Below, in pieces: positions 43,724-52,891 of a DNA stretch of 64,000 nt. The stretch covers positions 1-64,000 of the forward strand of contig CAVCYP010000001.1 in NCBI GenBank assembly GCA_963606545.1, read 5' to 3'. Position 1 is the first letter of the stretch; every line of letters starts with the position of its first letter. The notes beneath the pieces were generated by a model. It was not told the DNA's origin. It saw only the letters and a program-made list of their open reading frames with translations, and ran no database searches. The position numbers were made by a program, and so were the translations under genes. The stretch comes from UBA9732 sp963606545 (GTDB lineage: Bacteria; Spirochaetota; Spirochaetia; Sphaerochaetales; Sphaerochaetaceae).

Positions 43724-44860
43724 TCAAGCCTCCTCAATCTTTGCCAAAATCTCACTTGGAGTCAGAACACCGCCATCATACTTGCCAACAAATTTTACCT
43801 CGCAGCGTCCCTTAACAACCCGTTCAACCTCCAACACCATCTGGCCGTAGTTGTGCTCTGCAACAACAATCTTCTTCAGCTGGCCCTTTGCCACAACCTC
43901 TTCAAGCTGCTTTTCAGGGAAAGGCCACACAGTAATAGGTCTGAACATACCACACTTGATACCCTTCTCGCGGGCCGCTTTGATGGCAGAAAGAGCAGCT
44001 CTAGTAGTTCCGCCGTAGCAGAAAACTGCCACCTCTGCATCCTCCAAATCTGTCTGCTCGCAGGTAACAATATCATCATAGTTATCTTCAATCTTATGCA
44101 TGAGGCGGTTCATCATCTTCAACGCCTCCTCGTGCGAGTTAGTTGGGAATCCAGACTCATCGTGAATCAAGCCAGTAATATTATACCGCTGGCCTCTTCC
44201 AAACGGCGCCATCTCCGGCACCAGCTGGCCCTGCTTCATGTGATAGGGCAGGCGCTTGGCATCTGGATACTTCACAGTAGGCCTATTGACAATCACCAAG
44301 TCCTCAGCCCTCGGAATCTCCACGCCTTCTCTCAAGTGCCCTATAATCTCGTCCATCATCATCAACACCGGAGTCCGATATTTCTCAGAAAGATTAAAAG
44401 CCCTTACAGTAAGGAAATAAGCTTCCTTAACAGAAGCCGGACTTAGAGCAATCATTGGATGGTCCCCGTGGGTACCCCAGCGGGCCATCATCATATCCCC
44501 CTGAGAAGGAGAAGTTGGCATACCAGTGGAAGGCCCCATTCTCTGAACATCCACCACAACAAGAGGAATCTCAGCTAAGACTGCGTATCCCAAATTTTCT
44601 TGTTTAAGAGAAAAGCCAGGACCACTGGTTGCTGTCATAGATTTTACACCAGCAACAGAACCACCAATAGCACAAGCAATTGAAGCAATCTCGTCTTCCA
44701 TTTGAATAAACTTACCAGCTTCCTGAGGCAATCTAAGCGCACAAAGCTCAGCAATTTCAGTTGATGGAGTGATAGGATAACCCGCGTAAAGTCTCATTCC
44801 AGCAGCAATTGCACCTTCAACAACCGCCTCGTTGCCTTGCATTAATACGACTGAACCCAT
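43724..44860 (-). CDS. korA: 2-oxoglutarate:ferredoxin oxidoreductase, alpha subunit
   Basis: This 378-residue alpha subunit has the pyrimidine-binding region GNEAVVEGAIAAGMRLYAGYPITPSTEIAE, EDEIASIACAIGGSVAGVKSMTATSGPGFSLKQE and QRMGPSTGMPTSPSQGDMM. It oxidises 2-oxoglutarate to succinyl-CoA and CO2 with ferredoxin as acceptor. It overlaps korD by 19 bases upstream. Confidence 0.93.
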   Translation of the reverse strand: MGSVVLMQGNEAVVEGAIAAGMRLYAGYPITPSTEIAELCALRLPQEAGKFIQMEDEIASIACAIGGSVAGVKSMTATSGPGFSLKQENLGYAVLAEIPLVVVDVQRMGPSTGMPTSPSQGDMMMARWGTHGDHPMIALSPASVKEAYFLTVRAFNLSEKYRTPVLMMMDEIIGHLREGVEIPRAEDLVIVNRPTVKYPDAKRLPYHMKQGQLVPEMAPFGRGQRYNITGLIHDESGFPTNSHEEALKMMNRLMHKIEDNYDDIVTCEQTDLEDAEVAVFCYGGTTRAALSAIKAAREKGIKCGMFRPITVWPFPEKQLEEVVAKGQLKKIVVAEHNYGQMVLEVERVVKGRCEVKFVGKYDGGVLTPSEILAKIEEA

Positions 44861-45069
44861 TGTTCTCCCTCCGCATCTTTTTCGTCAATGTAGATTGCAT
44901 AATCTGGGCAACGCAACTCGCATAAGCCACACAAAATGCACTCGGTTCCCTCTTTGCGCTGAACCTTTTCGCCAGCCATTTCAAGGGCTCCCTTAGGGCA
45001 AAAAGCTACACAAATGCCACAGCCTTTGCACCATGCTGAATTGATAATCAGCTTTTTCTGGGTATCCAT
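44842..45069 (-). CDS. korD: 2-oxoglutarate:ferredoxin oxidoreductase, delta (ferredoxin-like) subunit
   Basis: A 75-residue protein from ATG 45069 (AAGGAGAT upstream). It carries two 4Fe-4S motifs: CKGCGICVAFCPKGA and CILCGLCELRCPDYA. It passes electrons within the Kor complex to free ferredoxin. It is the first gene of the korDABC-sucCD operon, divergent from the LysR gene. Confidence 0.92.
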   Translation of the reverse strand: MDTQKKLIINSAWCKGCGICVAFCPKGALEMAGEKVQRKEGTECILCGLCELRCPDYAIYIDEKDAEGEQWVQSY

Positions 45070-45156
45070 CAGAATCTCCTTCCATGTCATATATGGGATA
45101 TATAAGAAGAGGTTAGCACTGTTGGTCCACAATTTCAAACACTTTATATCTGATGT

Positions 45157-45185
45157 TTGTCACAACATTTTTGTTGTGGTATACT
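45157..45185 (+). promoter_or_regulatory. lysR promoter with a dyad operator in the spacer
   Basis: TTGTCA (45157-45162), a 17-bp spacer and TATACT (45180-45185). A perfect dyad CACAACA-4-TGTTGTG (45161-45178) fills the spacer and has the look of a LysR-type site. It also lies about 90 bases upstream of korD, so it could control both directions. Confidence 0.6.
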
Positions 45186-45205
45186 AGCACTCATGTGAGG
45201 TACTT

Positions 45206-46162
45206 ATGAACTTTCAGAATCTAGAATACTTTCTTGTTGTTGCCTCGGAAGGCAACATTACAAAGGCAGCAGAACGTCTAAATGTATCGCAACAAGCCCT
45301 AAGTAATTCTATAGCTCGTCTAGAAAAAGAGCTTAACTGCAAACTGTTTGAGCGCAAAAAGGATTTAGAGCTAACCTATGGCGGAAAACAATTTAAAGCA
45401 TCGGCTGAAAAAATATTAGATATCAAGCATCAGACGCAAACCGTCTTGGATGAAGTTGGAGAGGGGCGTCGTGGAGAGCTACGCATTGGCATTAGCTATA
45501 CGCGCGGTCAGGCCATTTTGCCGCTGATTCTGCCAGCTTTCAGTAGACGCTATCCCCTTGTTGAACTGCACGTGACGGAGGGGAGCACGCACGTGCTGGA
45601 AGAAGATTTGGACCGCGGTCGCATTGACGTTCTCATTGGGTTTGCGCCGTTCATGGTTGAGAGTGCAGAGTACACAGAGCTCATGAAAGACCACTTATAT
45701 CTTGTTCTGCCAAAAACACTTATGGCACAAACTTTTGGAGAAAATGCTCAGCAAATTCTCAACGAGTACCAACGGGAAGCCGATATCTCGCTCTTCAAGG
45801 ATATGCCTTTCGTTCTGCTCCGGGAAGGCGACCGAATCCGTGCAATTGTTGACCGAGAATTTTACGCAAAAGGCCTCAAGCCTCAAATCAAACTTGAAAC
45901 GCAGAACATCCAGACCGCTTTTGCCTTGGCCTCTGAGGGCATGGGGCTAGCCGTCTGCCCAGAGCTCTATCTTGGAAGCACGTACGTCGCACCAGGCATG
46001 ACCCAGTCCTCTGTACGCAAAAAAGTTGACGTCCTCCCCTTCTCCAACAGCGCCTCCCAAGACGCCATAGCCATTGGTTATAACCGCGAGCGCCACCTCA
46101 GCCGATTCGCGCTAGACTTCATCAACACTGCCCTCGCCACCTTTGAAAAACCGATAATCTAG
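45206..46162 (+). CDS. LysR family transcriptional regulator
   Basis: This 318-residue protein has the N-terminal winged helix (about 1-60: FQNLEYFLVVASEGNITKAAERLNVSQQALSNSIARLE) and a type 2 periplasmic-like effector domain (about 90-300). It is divergent from korDABC-sucCD, so regulation of that operon by a 2-oxoacid or related acid is plausible (inference). GTGAGGT precedes the ATG. Composition changes sharply inside the gene: G-rich at about 45440-45680, C-rich from about 45780 to the stop. Confidence 0.9.
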   Translation: MNFQNLEYFLVVASEGNITKAAERLNVSQQALSNSIARLEKELNCKLFERKKDLELTYGGKQFKASAEKILDIKHQTQTVLDEVGEGRRGELRIGISYTRGQAILPLILPAFSRRYPLVELHVTEGSTHVLEEDLDRGRIDVLIGFAPFMVESAEYTELMKDHLYLVLPKTLMAQTFGENAQQILNEYQREADISLFKDMPFVLLREGDRIRAIVDREFYAKGLKPQIKLETQNIQTAFALASEGMGLAVCPELYLGSTYVAPGMTQSSVRKKVDVLPFSNSASQDAIAIGYNRERHLSRFALDFINTALATFEKPII

Positions 46163-46163
46163 G

Positions 46164-46964
46164 CTATTTCAATAAAGTTTTAATTATTTTATCAAGATGC
46201 TCAGTATTAATAGAATAATCTTCGCTTTCAAAAGTAGTTATAAAATTAATTCCTTGTATAACTCCATACTTTGCATAGATTTCAATTTTAGCAAGCGTTT
46301 TCTGCAAATAATCGGCTTTACTCATTCTGCCAAAGTGCTCCCAGTAGTATTCCTTTCCTGTACGTACATTTAAGACAAGAAAATCGGGATAAGCAAGGAT
46401 TCTATTTCCTACCATTAATGCGGCTTCATAATGATAGGGAATTCCAGCATCATAAAGTTTATCCGCAATGATTAATTCGCTCTTAGAACGAACATATTCT
46501 CCTCTTTTTGTTTTAAATACTAATTTAATTGGATAATCTGAAGTTTCATGCTTTTCTGCCTGCCATTTTCTTGCATAAGCTTCATTGAAACTTGAAATTG
46601 GCTTTATAAATGGCTTTAGTTCTGCAGGAAAGCTATTATAAATTCTGTCCACATTATACTTTTGCTCAGCGTTGTTAAGCTTTGTTATACACTGATCTAA
46701 AATTTCTTTTCTTGCTTTTATTGCTTTGTACACCTGTTGGTCATAGCGCTTCTGTGCAAGCGCTGCAATCAGCGGAGCTTGAGTTCTATTAAGGTATTTT
46801 TGAGGAGTTTTAGCATCAAAATATTGGTAATAACTTATTTTCCCATTCTTTTTTCTCTCTATGAGCATCCCCTTTGGTGCAGAGGCTTGTTTCGCTGACA
46901 ATTGATTCAATAGATAGTTCAAATACCGAGAAATTTGTATTAATTTGCTAATCTGCTCCTTCAT
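46164..46964 (-). CDS. Hypothetical protein with PD-(D/E)XK-like nuclease signature
   Basis: A 266-residue protein from ATG 46964 (AGGAG upstream). The N-terminal half is Lys/Gln-rich and helical. The C-terminal half (about 155-235) has VRSKSELIIADKLYDAGI, YPDFLVL and YYWEHFGRM, in the E ... PD ... (W)EH(F)G order seen in a subgroup of PD-(D/E)XK nuclease-like proteins. I know no assigned function. The gene is clearly more A/T-rich than its neighbours and has no operon partner, so recent acquisition is possible. It converges on the lysR gene with only one base between the two. Confidence 0.6.
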   Translation of the reverse strand: MKEQISKLIQISRYLNYLLNQLSAKQASAPKGMLIERKKNGKISYYQYFDAKTPQKYLNRTQAPLIAALAQKRYDQQVYKAIKARKEILDQCITKLNNAEQKYNVDRIYNSFPAELKPFIKPISSFNEAYARKWQAEKHETSDYPIKLVFKTKRGEYVRSKSELIIADKLYDAGIPYHYEAALMVGNRILAYPDFLVLNVRTGKEYYWEHFGRMSKADYLQKTLAKIEIYAKYGVIQGINFITTFESEDYSINTEHLDKIIKTLLK

Positions 46965-47027
46965 CACAACTCCTGTAAGCTAAAGATTGCATGGAAAAGA
47001 CTTACAGGCAAGCTTTATTTTTGGAAG

Positions 47028-47172
47028 TTTCCCCAAAAAAGCCCAGTTTTTTGAAGTTTTGGTGGGAATTTTCCCCCAAAAGTGATTTGTTGTGGTTTTT
47101 TCAAGGAAAATGCAATTGCTAAAATAGCAAACGTTAATAAAAATCGGGCTAGCGGAGAGGCTAGCGGAGAGG
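47028..47172. repeat. Intergenic inverted-repeat element, three arms (type 2), plus 12-bp tandem copy
   Basis: The arms TTTCCCCAAAA (47028-47038), TTTTGGTGGGAA (47057-47068) and TTTTCCCCCAAAA (47069-47081) repeat the layout of the element at 11461. A 12-bp unit CTAGCGGAGAGG is duplicated in tandem at 47149-47160 and 47161-47172. The whole gap 46965-47195 otherwise shows no gene. Confidence 0.5.
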
Positions 47173-47195
47173 CAGTGGTAGCAAGCTTGAATTTT

Positions 47196-47204
47196 TGTTA
47201 TGCT
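47196..47204 (+). promoter_or_regulatory. Extended -10 promoter of the queuosine-precursor transporter gene
   Basis: TG, one base, TATGCT (47199-47204), then seven bases and ATG 47212. There is no -35 of note and no ribosome site beyond AGG. Confidence 0.45.
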
Positions 47205-47211
47205 GTGCAGG

Positions 47212-47880
47212 ATGTCACGCAAGAGAGATTTTCTGTTTGCACTGTTTATTGCCTCAATGGTCATAGTTAACGTTTTAGGAACCAAAATTACGACTATTTT
47301 TGGCGTGAGGGTATCGGTTGGGATATTTTTCATGCCACTGTTGTTTTTGATTACAGACATTGTGGGAGAGGTGTACGGCCGCAAAGAAGCAACGCTGTTT
47401 GTAAATTATGGGACAATCATGCTGGTGTTTTTATTTCTGATGATGAACCTTTGCATTGCGGTCAAGCCAAATGAAACGTGGCATATGCAATCAGAATATA
47501 AAGCCATTTTTGGCTCGTCGCTACGCATGACGCTTGCAAGCCTCATTAGCTTTGTTGTAGCACAACACTTAGATGTCTTTCTCTTTGATTTTTGGAAGAA
47601 AGTAACTAATGGAAAACATTTGTGGATAAGAAATAACGTATCAACAATTATCAGTCAGCTTCTAGATACAATTCTCTTTGATTTTATAGCTTTTTGGCAC
47701 ATAAATGAAACGTACACAGCAGGATTTTTGTTCACGTTAATTCTTCCCTACTGGCTATTTAAAGTGGCCTTTGCTCTACTGGATACTCCCTTTTGCTACT
47801 GGGGCGTTAGATGGCTTTCAGACGGAAAACTTCCCACAGACTGGCAAAGCTTTAAACACAGGCAAGAAAACCATAACTAG
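47212..47880 (+). CDS. Queuosine precursor transporter (YhhQ/VUT family)
   Basis: This 222-residue membrane protein has about six helices and family motifs ASMVIVNVLGTKI near the N-terminus, PLLFLITDIVGEVYGRKEA, NNVSTIISQLLDTILFDFIAF and ILPYWLFKVAFALLDTPFCYW. The family imports queuosine precursors such as preQ0/preQ1 or queuine for tRNA wobble modification. It is 40 bases upstream of lon, but lon seems to have its own promoter. A likely leaderless start is at ATG 47212. Confidence 0.88.
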   Translation: MSRKRDFLFALFIASMVIVNVLGTKITTIFGVRVSVGIFFMPLLFLITDIVGEVYGRKEATLFVNYGTIMLVFLFLMMNLCIAVKPNETWHMQSEYKAIFGSSLRMTLASLISFVVAQHLDVFLFDFWKKVTNGKHLWIRNNVSTIISQLLDTILFDFIAFWHINETYTAGFLFTLILPYWLFKVAFALLDTPFCYWGVRWLSDGKLPTDWQSFKHRQENHN

Positions 47881-47884
47881 CGGT

Positions 47885-47913
47885 TTGCCTATCTATTAAA
47901 TAAATATTATTAT
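47885..47913 (+). promoter_or_regulatory. lon promoter, probably leaderless
   Basis: TTGCCT (47885-47890), a 17-bp spacer and TATTAT (47908-47913), then seven bases and the lon ATG. No heat-shock (CIRCE or sigma-32-like) site is visible. Confidence 0.55.
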
Positions 47914-47920
47914 TACCCCT

Positions 47921-50569
47921 ATGAAAGAAAACATCATTGAAAACCTTCCAAAGAACATTTTGATAATTCCAATGCGTGGTTGCCCAGTATTTCCAGGCAT
48001 GTTTACCACAATTGAAGTCACTGACAAACAAGATCTTGCAATAGTAAAACAAGCAGACCGCTTCAACGGCTTTGGCCTTCTACTTCTCAAAAATGAAGAG
48101 AAATCGAACAAAAGCCTCACCGCAGAAGACTTCTACCAAATTGGAACTTTTGTCAGAGTCAAAAACCAAATTAACACAATATATGGCACCAAAAGCCTTT
48201 TCATAGAAACAATTAGTCGCTTCAAAGTCGTGGCAATGCTCTCCCACGGAGGACTTATCACAGCACAGGTAGAATACCTAGAAGAAGACAAATTGGCCCC
48301 AACAGAGGACAAAGCGTTTACATCGGCCTTGAGAGATGCACTGAACCTGCGCGCCGACCGTTCCATTCTCTTGGAGAATTTGCGCTTCAACGCCACGAAT
48401 ATCCCGGAGGCAATTAGGCTTGCGGACTACTTAGCCAGCGCAATTGTGCCACGCGCAAACCAGCAGGAATTTCTGGAAACGCTATCTGGCCGCGAACGAA
48501 TTCTCAAGGTACTTAAAGTGCTAGAAGAAGAGCTAACTGTGCAGAAAATGCACGACGAAATCCAAGGTCTGGTAGCCAAAAAGATAGATCAACGCCAAAG
48601 AGAATACTTTTTGCGTGAAGAAATGCGCCTCATCCAACAGCAACTTGACAACCTCTCCTACCCCGATGATTTAGCAGATCTCACTGGAGAAGAGCTGGCT
48701 GACTCGCTCAAGCAAGCTATGAGCGGCGAGCCAGCCCAAAAGCAAAAACAAGCAAAACCAAAGCAGAAAGCAAGACTCATTGACAAGCTCAAAGCGCTGA
48801 ATTTACAGGGAGAAGCGTACGAAACCGTGTTCAACGAATACGGAAAGCTACAAAACATGGAGCAAAACAATCCAGAATACTCCATCCTTCGCACCTATCT
48901 TGAAACCGTTGCAGATCTTCCATGGAATGATTTCACTCCAGATGATTTTTCACTTGAAAGAGCAAAAAAGATACTAGAAGAGGACCATTACGGGGTCAAA
49001 GATGTAAAAGAGAGAATTTTGGAATTCCTTGCAGTACGTAAACTTAAAAACGACACCAAGGGCTCCATCATATGTTTGGTAGGCCCTCCAGGAACAGGAA
49101 AAACCTCCATTGGAATCTCAATAGCAAAGGCGCTTAACAAGAAATATTATAGATTCTCCGTTGGTGGCATGCGCGATGAAGCCGAGATTAAAGGCCACAG
49201 ACGAACCTACATTGGTTCAATGCCTGGCCAGATAATCAAAGGCCTCAAAGTAACAAAGTCAAAGAACCCAGTCTTTGTCATAGATGAAATTGACAAAATG
49301 ACAGTTTCCAACCAAGGGGACCCAGCTGCCGCCCTTTTGGAAGTTCTTGACCCAGAACAAAATACCACCTTCAGAGACCACTATCTAGACATTCCATTTG
49401 ATGTATCGAATGTTTTGTTCATAGTCACAGCAAACACAACAGACACCATCCCACGTCCACTGATGGACAGAATGGAATGCATTGAACTGAACGGCTATAC
49501 CTCAGAAGAAAAGCTTCACATTGGAAAGAAATACCTAGTTCCAAAGAGCCGTGCAAAACACGGACTTAAAACCTCGGATATCAAATATACCGACAAAATT
49601 CTGCGCAAGATAGCAGAAGAATATGCCCGTGAAGCCGGGGTAAGAAACTTTGAGAAGGCTCTTGATAAGATTCATAGAAAAGTTGCCATGGAGATTGTTG
49701 AAAATGAGTATAAGATTTCAGATCTCAAAGCAAAAGGGGCCACAGATGAAGACATTGCCAACGACAAAGAACTGCTTCAACTGCCAATCCGTATCACAGA
49801 TGAAAAACTCATAAAGTACCTAGGTCAGCCAATCTTCCATGAAGATGAAGTCATAAAGGCAACCCGTCCAGGCATGTCCGTTGGCCTTGCTTGGACCTCA
49901 ATGGGTGGTGATGTACTTGCAATTGAGGCCCAGCACATCCCAGGCAAGGGCGAGCTAAAACTCACCGGCCAGCTAGGAGAGGTCATGCAAGAGTCTGCCA
50001 ATATTGCCTTCTCTTACATAAAGAGTATAAGCGCAAGCCATGGCATTGACCTCTCTTGGTTTGAGAAAAACACCCTACACTTGCATGTTCCAGAGGGTGC
50101 AACCCCCAAAGACGGACCATCTGCCGGAATCACAATGGCAACTGCCATTTATTCCCTCATAACAGAGCAAACAATGGCCCAAAACATGGCTATGACCGGA
50201 GAATTATCGTTGTTAGGCAAGGTAATGCCTATTGGTGGCCTTAAAGAGAAGGTACTTGCTGCCAGAAGAAATTTGGTCAAAACCATACTAATTCCAAAGT
50301 TTAACAAACGAGACTTAGACAAGCTTGATGACAACGTCAAAGAAGGTATCACCTTCCATCTAGTGGGCGATATGGAAGAAGTTTTGAAGTATGCCTTCCC
50401 TAATGACAAATTCCCCTACAGAAACGTGAAAGCTGAAAAACAGCAAGAGCAGCCAAGTCCAGAAGAACGCATTGCAGCTGCCGTTGCAAAAGCAATAGCA
50501 AGCGTACAGGCTAATTGCGCCTTACCAACAGCAAGCGGGGCACAGGACAAAACCAAAGGAGAGCACTAA
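47921..50569 (+). CDS. lon: ATP-dependent protease Lon
   Basis: The 882 residues form the N-terminal LON domain (about 10-210), a helical linker with a Lys/Gln-rich insertion (about 265-290), the AAA+ domain with GPPGTGKTS (about 388) and VIDEIDKM, and the Ser-Lys protease domain. The catalytic Ser734 is in [12 protein letters not shown] and Lys777 in [12 protein letters not shown], 43 residues apart as in E. coli Lon. It degrades misfolded and regulatory proteins in the cytoplasm. A Gln/Glu/Ala-rich tail extends the C-terminus by about 50 residues. Its stop overlaps the U32 start (TAATG). Confidence 0.96.
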   Translation: MKENIIENLPKNILIIPMRGCPVFPGMFTTIEVTDKQDLAIVKQADRFNGFGLLLLKNEEKSNKSLTAEDFYQIGTFVRVKNQINTIYGTKSLFIETISRFKVVAMLSHGGLITAQVEYLEEDKLAPTEDKAFTSALRDALNLRADRSILLENLRFNATNIPEAIRLADYLASAIVPRANQQEFLETLSGRERILKVLKVLEEELTVQKMHDEIQGLVAKKIDQRQREYFLREEMRLIQQQLDNLSYPDDLADLTGEELADSLKQAMSGEPAQKQKQAKPKQKARLIDKLKALNLQGEAYETVFNEYGKLQNMEQNNPEYSILRTYLETVADLPWNDFTPDDFSLERAKKILEEDHYGVKDVKERILEFLAVRKLKNDTKGSIICLVGPPGTGKTSIGISIAKALNKKYYRFSVGGMRDEAEIKGHRRTYIGSMPGQIIKGLKVTKSKNPVFVIDEIDKMTVSNQGDPAAALLEVLDPEQNTTFRDHYLDIPFDVSNVLFIVTANTTDTIPRPLMDRMECIELNGYTSEEKLHIGKKYLVPKSRAKHGLKTSDIKYTDKILRKIAEEYAREAGVRNFEKALDKIHRKVAMEIVENEYKISDLKAKGATDEDIANDKELLQLPIRITDEKLIKYLGQPIFHEDEVIKATRPGMSVGLAWTSMGGDVLAIEAQHIPGKGELKLTGQLGEVMQESANIAFSYIKSISASHGIDLSWFEKNTLHLHVPEGATPKDGPSAGITMATAIYSLITEQTMAQNMAMTGELSLLGKVMPIGGLKEKVLAARRNLVKTILIPKFNKRDLDKLDDNVKEGITFHLVGDMEEVLKYAFPNDKFPYRNVKAEKQQEQPSPEERIAAAVAKAIASVQANCALPTASGAQDKTKGEH

Positions 50570-51807
50570 TGCAACAAATGCAGTACAACACTGGGAAAAT
50601 GGAACTTCTCTCCCCAGCCGGTAGCATGGAAAAACTTGAGGCAGCCTTCACCTATGGCGCAGACGCCGCCTACATGGGGCTGACAAGCTTCTCGCTCAGA
50701 GCCAATGCTAAAAACTTTGATTTTGACCAAGCACAGGCAATAAGAGATCTCAAGGCTAAAACAGGCAAAAAGCTCTACTGCACCGTCAACATCTACTTTC
50801 ATGAAGCAGACATTCAAAAACTCAAAGCCCAGCTAGAGCAAATCAAAGGCTATCCCTTTGATGCCTTCATCATCTCTGACCTTGGAATACTTGAAATCAT
50901 GCAAAACGCCTTTCCAAACGCAGAAATGCATCTTTCCACCCAAGCCAACTGCATCAATGCCAATTCTGCCAAACTGTATCACAAAATGGGCTTTGACCGC
51001 ATAATATTGGGCCGAGAAACCCCACTTTCCGACATAAAAAAAATCAGAGACGCAAACCCAACCTTAGGCATTGAGACCTTCATCCATGGCGCCATGTGCA
51101 TGGCCTACTCTGGCCGTTGCTTCCTCTCTTCCCACCTAACCGGAAGAAGCGCCAACCAAGGTGACTGTTCCCACACCTGCCGTTGGAATTATAGACTTGC
51201 TCTAGAAGAAGAATCCCGTCCAGGTAGCTACTTTCCAATTGAAGGAGATGAAACCTACACCACAATTTTGTCCTCCAAAGATCTATGCATGATTGATCAC
51301 CTAAAGGACCTCCAAGAAGCCGGTGTAGACAGTCTCAAAATTGAAGGCCGCATGAAGAGCACCTACTATGTTGCCACCATAACGAGGGCCTATAGAAAGG
51401 CTTTGGACCATCTTTTTGACGAAAATGTGGATTATAGGCCATTTAGAGAAGAATTGATGAACGTCAGCCATCGCGAATTTTCCACCGGATTTTTCTACGG
51501 AAACGGCCCAATTGAAGATATCAACAAGCCCACAATGCAAGGCTATCTACGCGACTACCTCTTCCTTGGAACCATCAAAGAAGAAGTCAAACCGGGCATC
51601 TACGCCGTTGACATCAAAAACCAAATCCGCTCCGGCGCTCCAATTGAGTACATTGGCCCAGACGTCCTCTCGCTCGCAGACACCCCAACGGTCCTAGACG
51701 AAAACTTCAACCCAATTGAACACATTGACCACTGCCGCGAAGGCTACCTTCAAACCCAGCTACACCTAGAACCCGGCTACATGATTCGACGTGAGGTCAA
51801 AGCATGA
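50569..51807 (+). CDS. U32 family protein (TrhP/YegQ-like)
   Basis: A 412-residue protein from ATG 50569 with AAAGGAG upstream. U32 features are visible: ELLSPAGSMEKLEAAFTYGADAAYMG, the signature FIHGAMCMAYSGRCFLSSHLTGRSANQGDCSHTCRW (family Cys residues), SLKIEGRMKSTYYVA and a small C-terminal beta domain. Family members act in tRNA or rRNA hydroxylation (TrhP, RlhA) rather than as true collagenases; by size and C-terminal domain this one is closest to TrhP-type proteins (inference). It overlaps both neighbours, so it is coupled to lon and the TPR gene. Confidence 0.88.
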   Translation: MQQMQYNTGKMELLSPAGSMEKLEAAFTYGADAAYMGLTSFSLRANAKNFDFDQAQAIRDLKAKTGKKLYCTVNIYFHEADIQKLKAQLEQIKGYPFDAFIISDLGILEIMQNAFPNAEMHLSTQANCINANSAKLYHKMGFDRIILGRETPLSDIKKIRDANPTLGIETFIHGAMCMAYSGRCFLSSHLTGRSANQGDCSHTCRWNYRLALEEESRPGSYFPIEGDETYTTILSSKDLCMIDHLKDLQEAGVDSLKIEGRMKSTYYVATITRAYRKALDHLFDENVDYRPFREELMNVSHREFSTGFFYGNGPIEDINKPTMQGYLRDYLFLGTIKEEVKPGIYAVDIKNQIRSGAPIEYIGPDVLSLADTPTVLDENFNPIEHIDHCREGYLQTQLHLEPGYMIRREVKA

Positions 51808-52583
51808 AACGCCTTTTCCTAGCGCTTTTAATCCTCCTCTGCGTCATTCCCCTCTTTGCCTCCACCTATACCGATTCTTTCTCCTTTCTGGCTAAATATC
51901 CCAAGTACGTAGATCTTTATGATGCCATAAATAACTGTGCTTCAACCTCAGAAGTAGATGCAAAGTATGAAGATCTCAAGGCCTCTCTTGGAACCAGTTC
52001 CAAAGACTGGTCTGTGCTTTTAAAAGCCTCGCTCAACTATGCACACTATCTGTTGGAAATTGCAGAAAAGAAGAATACCAAGAAAGCAAAGCAACTTGTG
52101 GCAGAGGCTGAGACAATCTATGAAGCTTTAGAAAAATCGGTTTCCAGCGGAAAAATAAGCATGCCAGAGAGCAATCTCAAGGCAATGAAGTTTACGTGCC
52201 TGACAATTGGGTACCTAGCAAGTCCGCTTAGCGTTTCCAAGGGGCTTGAGTCCATAAAGGTGATAGATGGAGCGTTTGAGCAGTATCCAACTGAAATTAC
52301 CATTGCAACTTTGTATGCAGCTCGCAAGCTAAACGCACCCGCCATTGGTGGTGGAGATGCCGCTGAGGCCTTTAAAGTTTTCAATTCACTACTAGAATTC
52401 GTTGACTCCCCGGCTGGAGGTAACACGCTCCCCTGGGACAGGTTCGATATCTACTGCGGTTTAGCCAGGTACTATGCAGATAAAAAAGACACCAGTAAAG
52501 CCTTAGAATTATATAACAAGGCTCTTTCCATCTATCCAAAGAACAAAACTGTAATCAATTCAATCGATAAACTTGAAAAATAA
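51804..52583 (+). CDS. Exported TPR-like protein
   Basis: The 259-residue protein has a signal peptide (MKRLFLALLILLCVIPLFA, cut before STY). Helical pairs follow; the last (ARYYADKKDTSKALELYNKALSIYPKNKTVIN, about 220-255) is a clear TPR-type repeat. It probably acts as a periplasmic scaffold; no partner is evident. It starts by ATGA overlap with the U32 gene. Confidence 0.72.
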   Translation: MKRLFLALLILLCVIPLFASTYTDSFSFLAKYPKYVDLYDAINNCASTSEVDAKYEDLKASLGTSSKDWSVLLKASLNYAHYLLEIAEKKNTKKAKQLVAEAETIYEALEKSVSSGKISMPESNLKAMKFTCLTIGYLASPLSVSKGLESIKVIDGAFEQYPTEITIATLYAARKLNAPAIGGGDAAEAFKVFNSLLEFVDSPAGGNTLPWDRFDIYCGLARYYADKKDTSKALELYNKALSIYPKNKTVINSIDKLEK

Positions 52584-52595
52584 CTAATTTTTTTG

Positions 52596-52623
52596 TTGCA
52601 TGTACAATTCTTTATGTTACAAT
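52596..52623 (+). promoter_or_regulatory. Promoter of the Hc1-like gene
   Basis: TTGCAT (52596-52601), a 16-bp spacer and TACAAT (52618-52623), about 30 bases upstream of the ATG. Confidence 0.6.
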
Positions 52624-52654
52624 CTAGAGTGTAACCCACATAAAGGAGACAATG

Positions 52655-52831
52655 ATGACAGTACATGAACAACTAGTACAATTGTTTGACACATATGTCA
52701 CAGAGAACCAGAAGTTCACAGAAAAAGGCGTTAAAGTTTCTGGTTCAAGAGCAAGAAAAGCATTAGCTGAAATTGCAAAACTCTGTAAAGAAAGAAGAAA
52801 AGAAATACAAGATATAAAGAACGAAGAATAA
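52655..52831 (+). CDS. Small basic histone Hc1-like protein (58 aa)
   Basis: This open frame has AAAGGAG (52642-52648) six bases before ATG 52655, its own promoter and a terminator. The 58-residue product is helical and basic: an N-terminal MTVHEQLVQLFDTYV helix, then KGVKVSGSRARKALAEI and KLCKERRKEIQ. The G-x-x-x-S/A-G-S/T-R-A-R-K-A pattern followed by a Lys-rich helix is that of short Hc1/histone H1-like bacterial proteins. It may bind DNA or RNA (inference). The start could also be ATG 52652, one codon earlier. Confidence 0.78.
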   Translation: MTVHEQLVQLFDTYVTENQKFTEKGVKVSGSRARKALAEIAKLCKERRKEIQDIKNEE

Positions 52832-52891
52832 AGAACATCTCATTTCCTATGCTAAAGAGATATTGGACGTCCTAAAAAGACTATTTCGACT

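Noticed and set aside
46980..47384. Open frame of 134 codons on the minus strand
   Set aside because: It runs antisense through the start of the queuosine-precursor transporter gene and through the repeat element; no ribosome site and low-complexity product.
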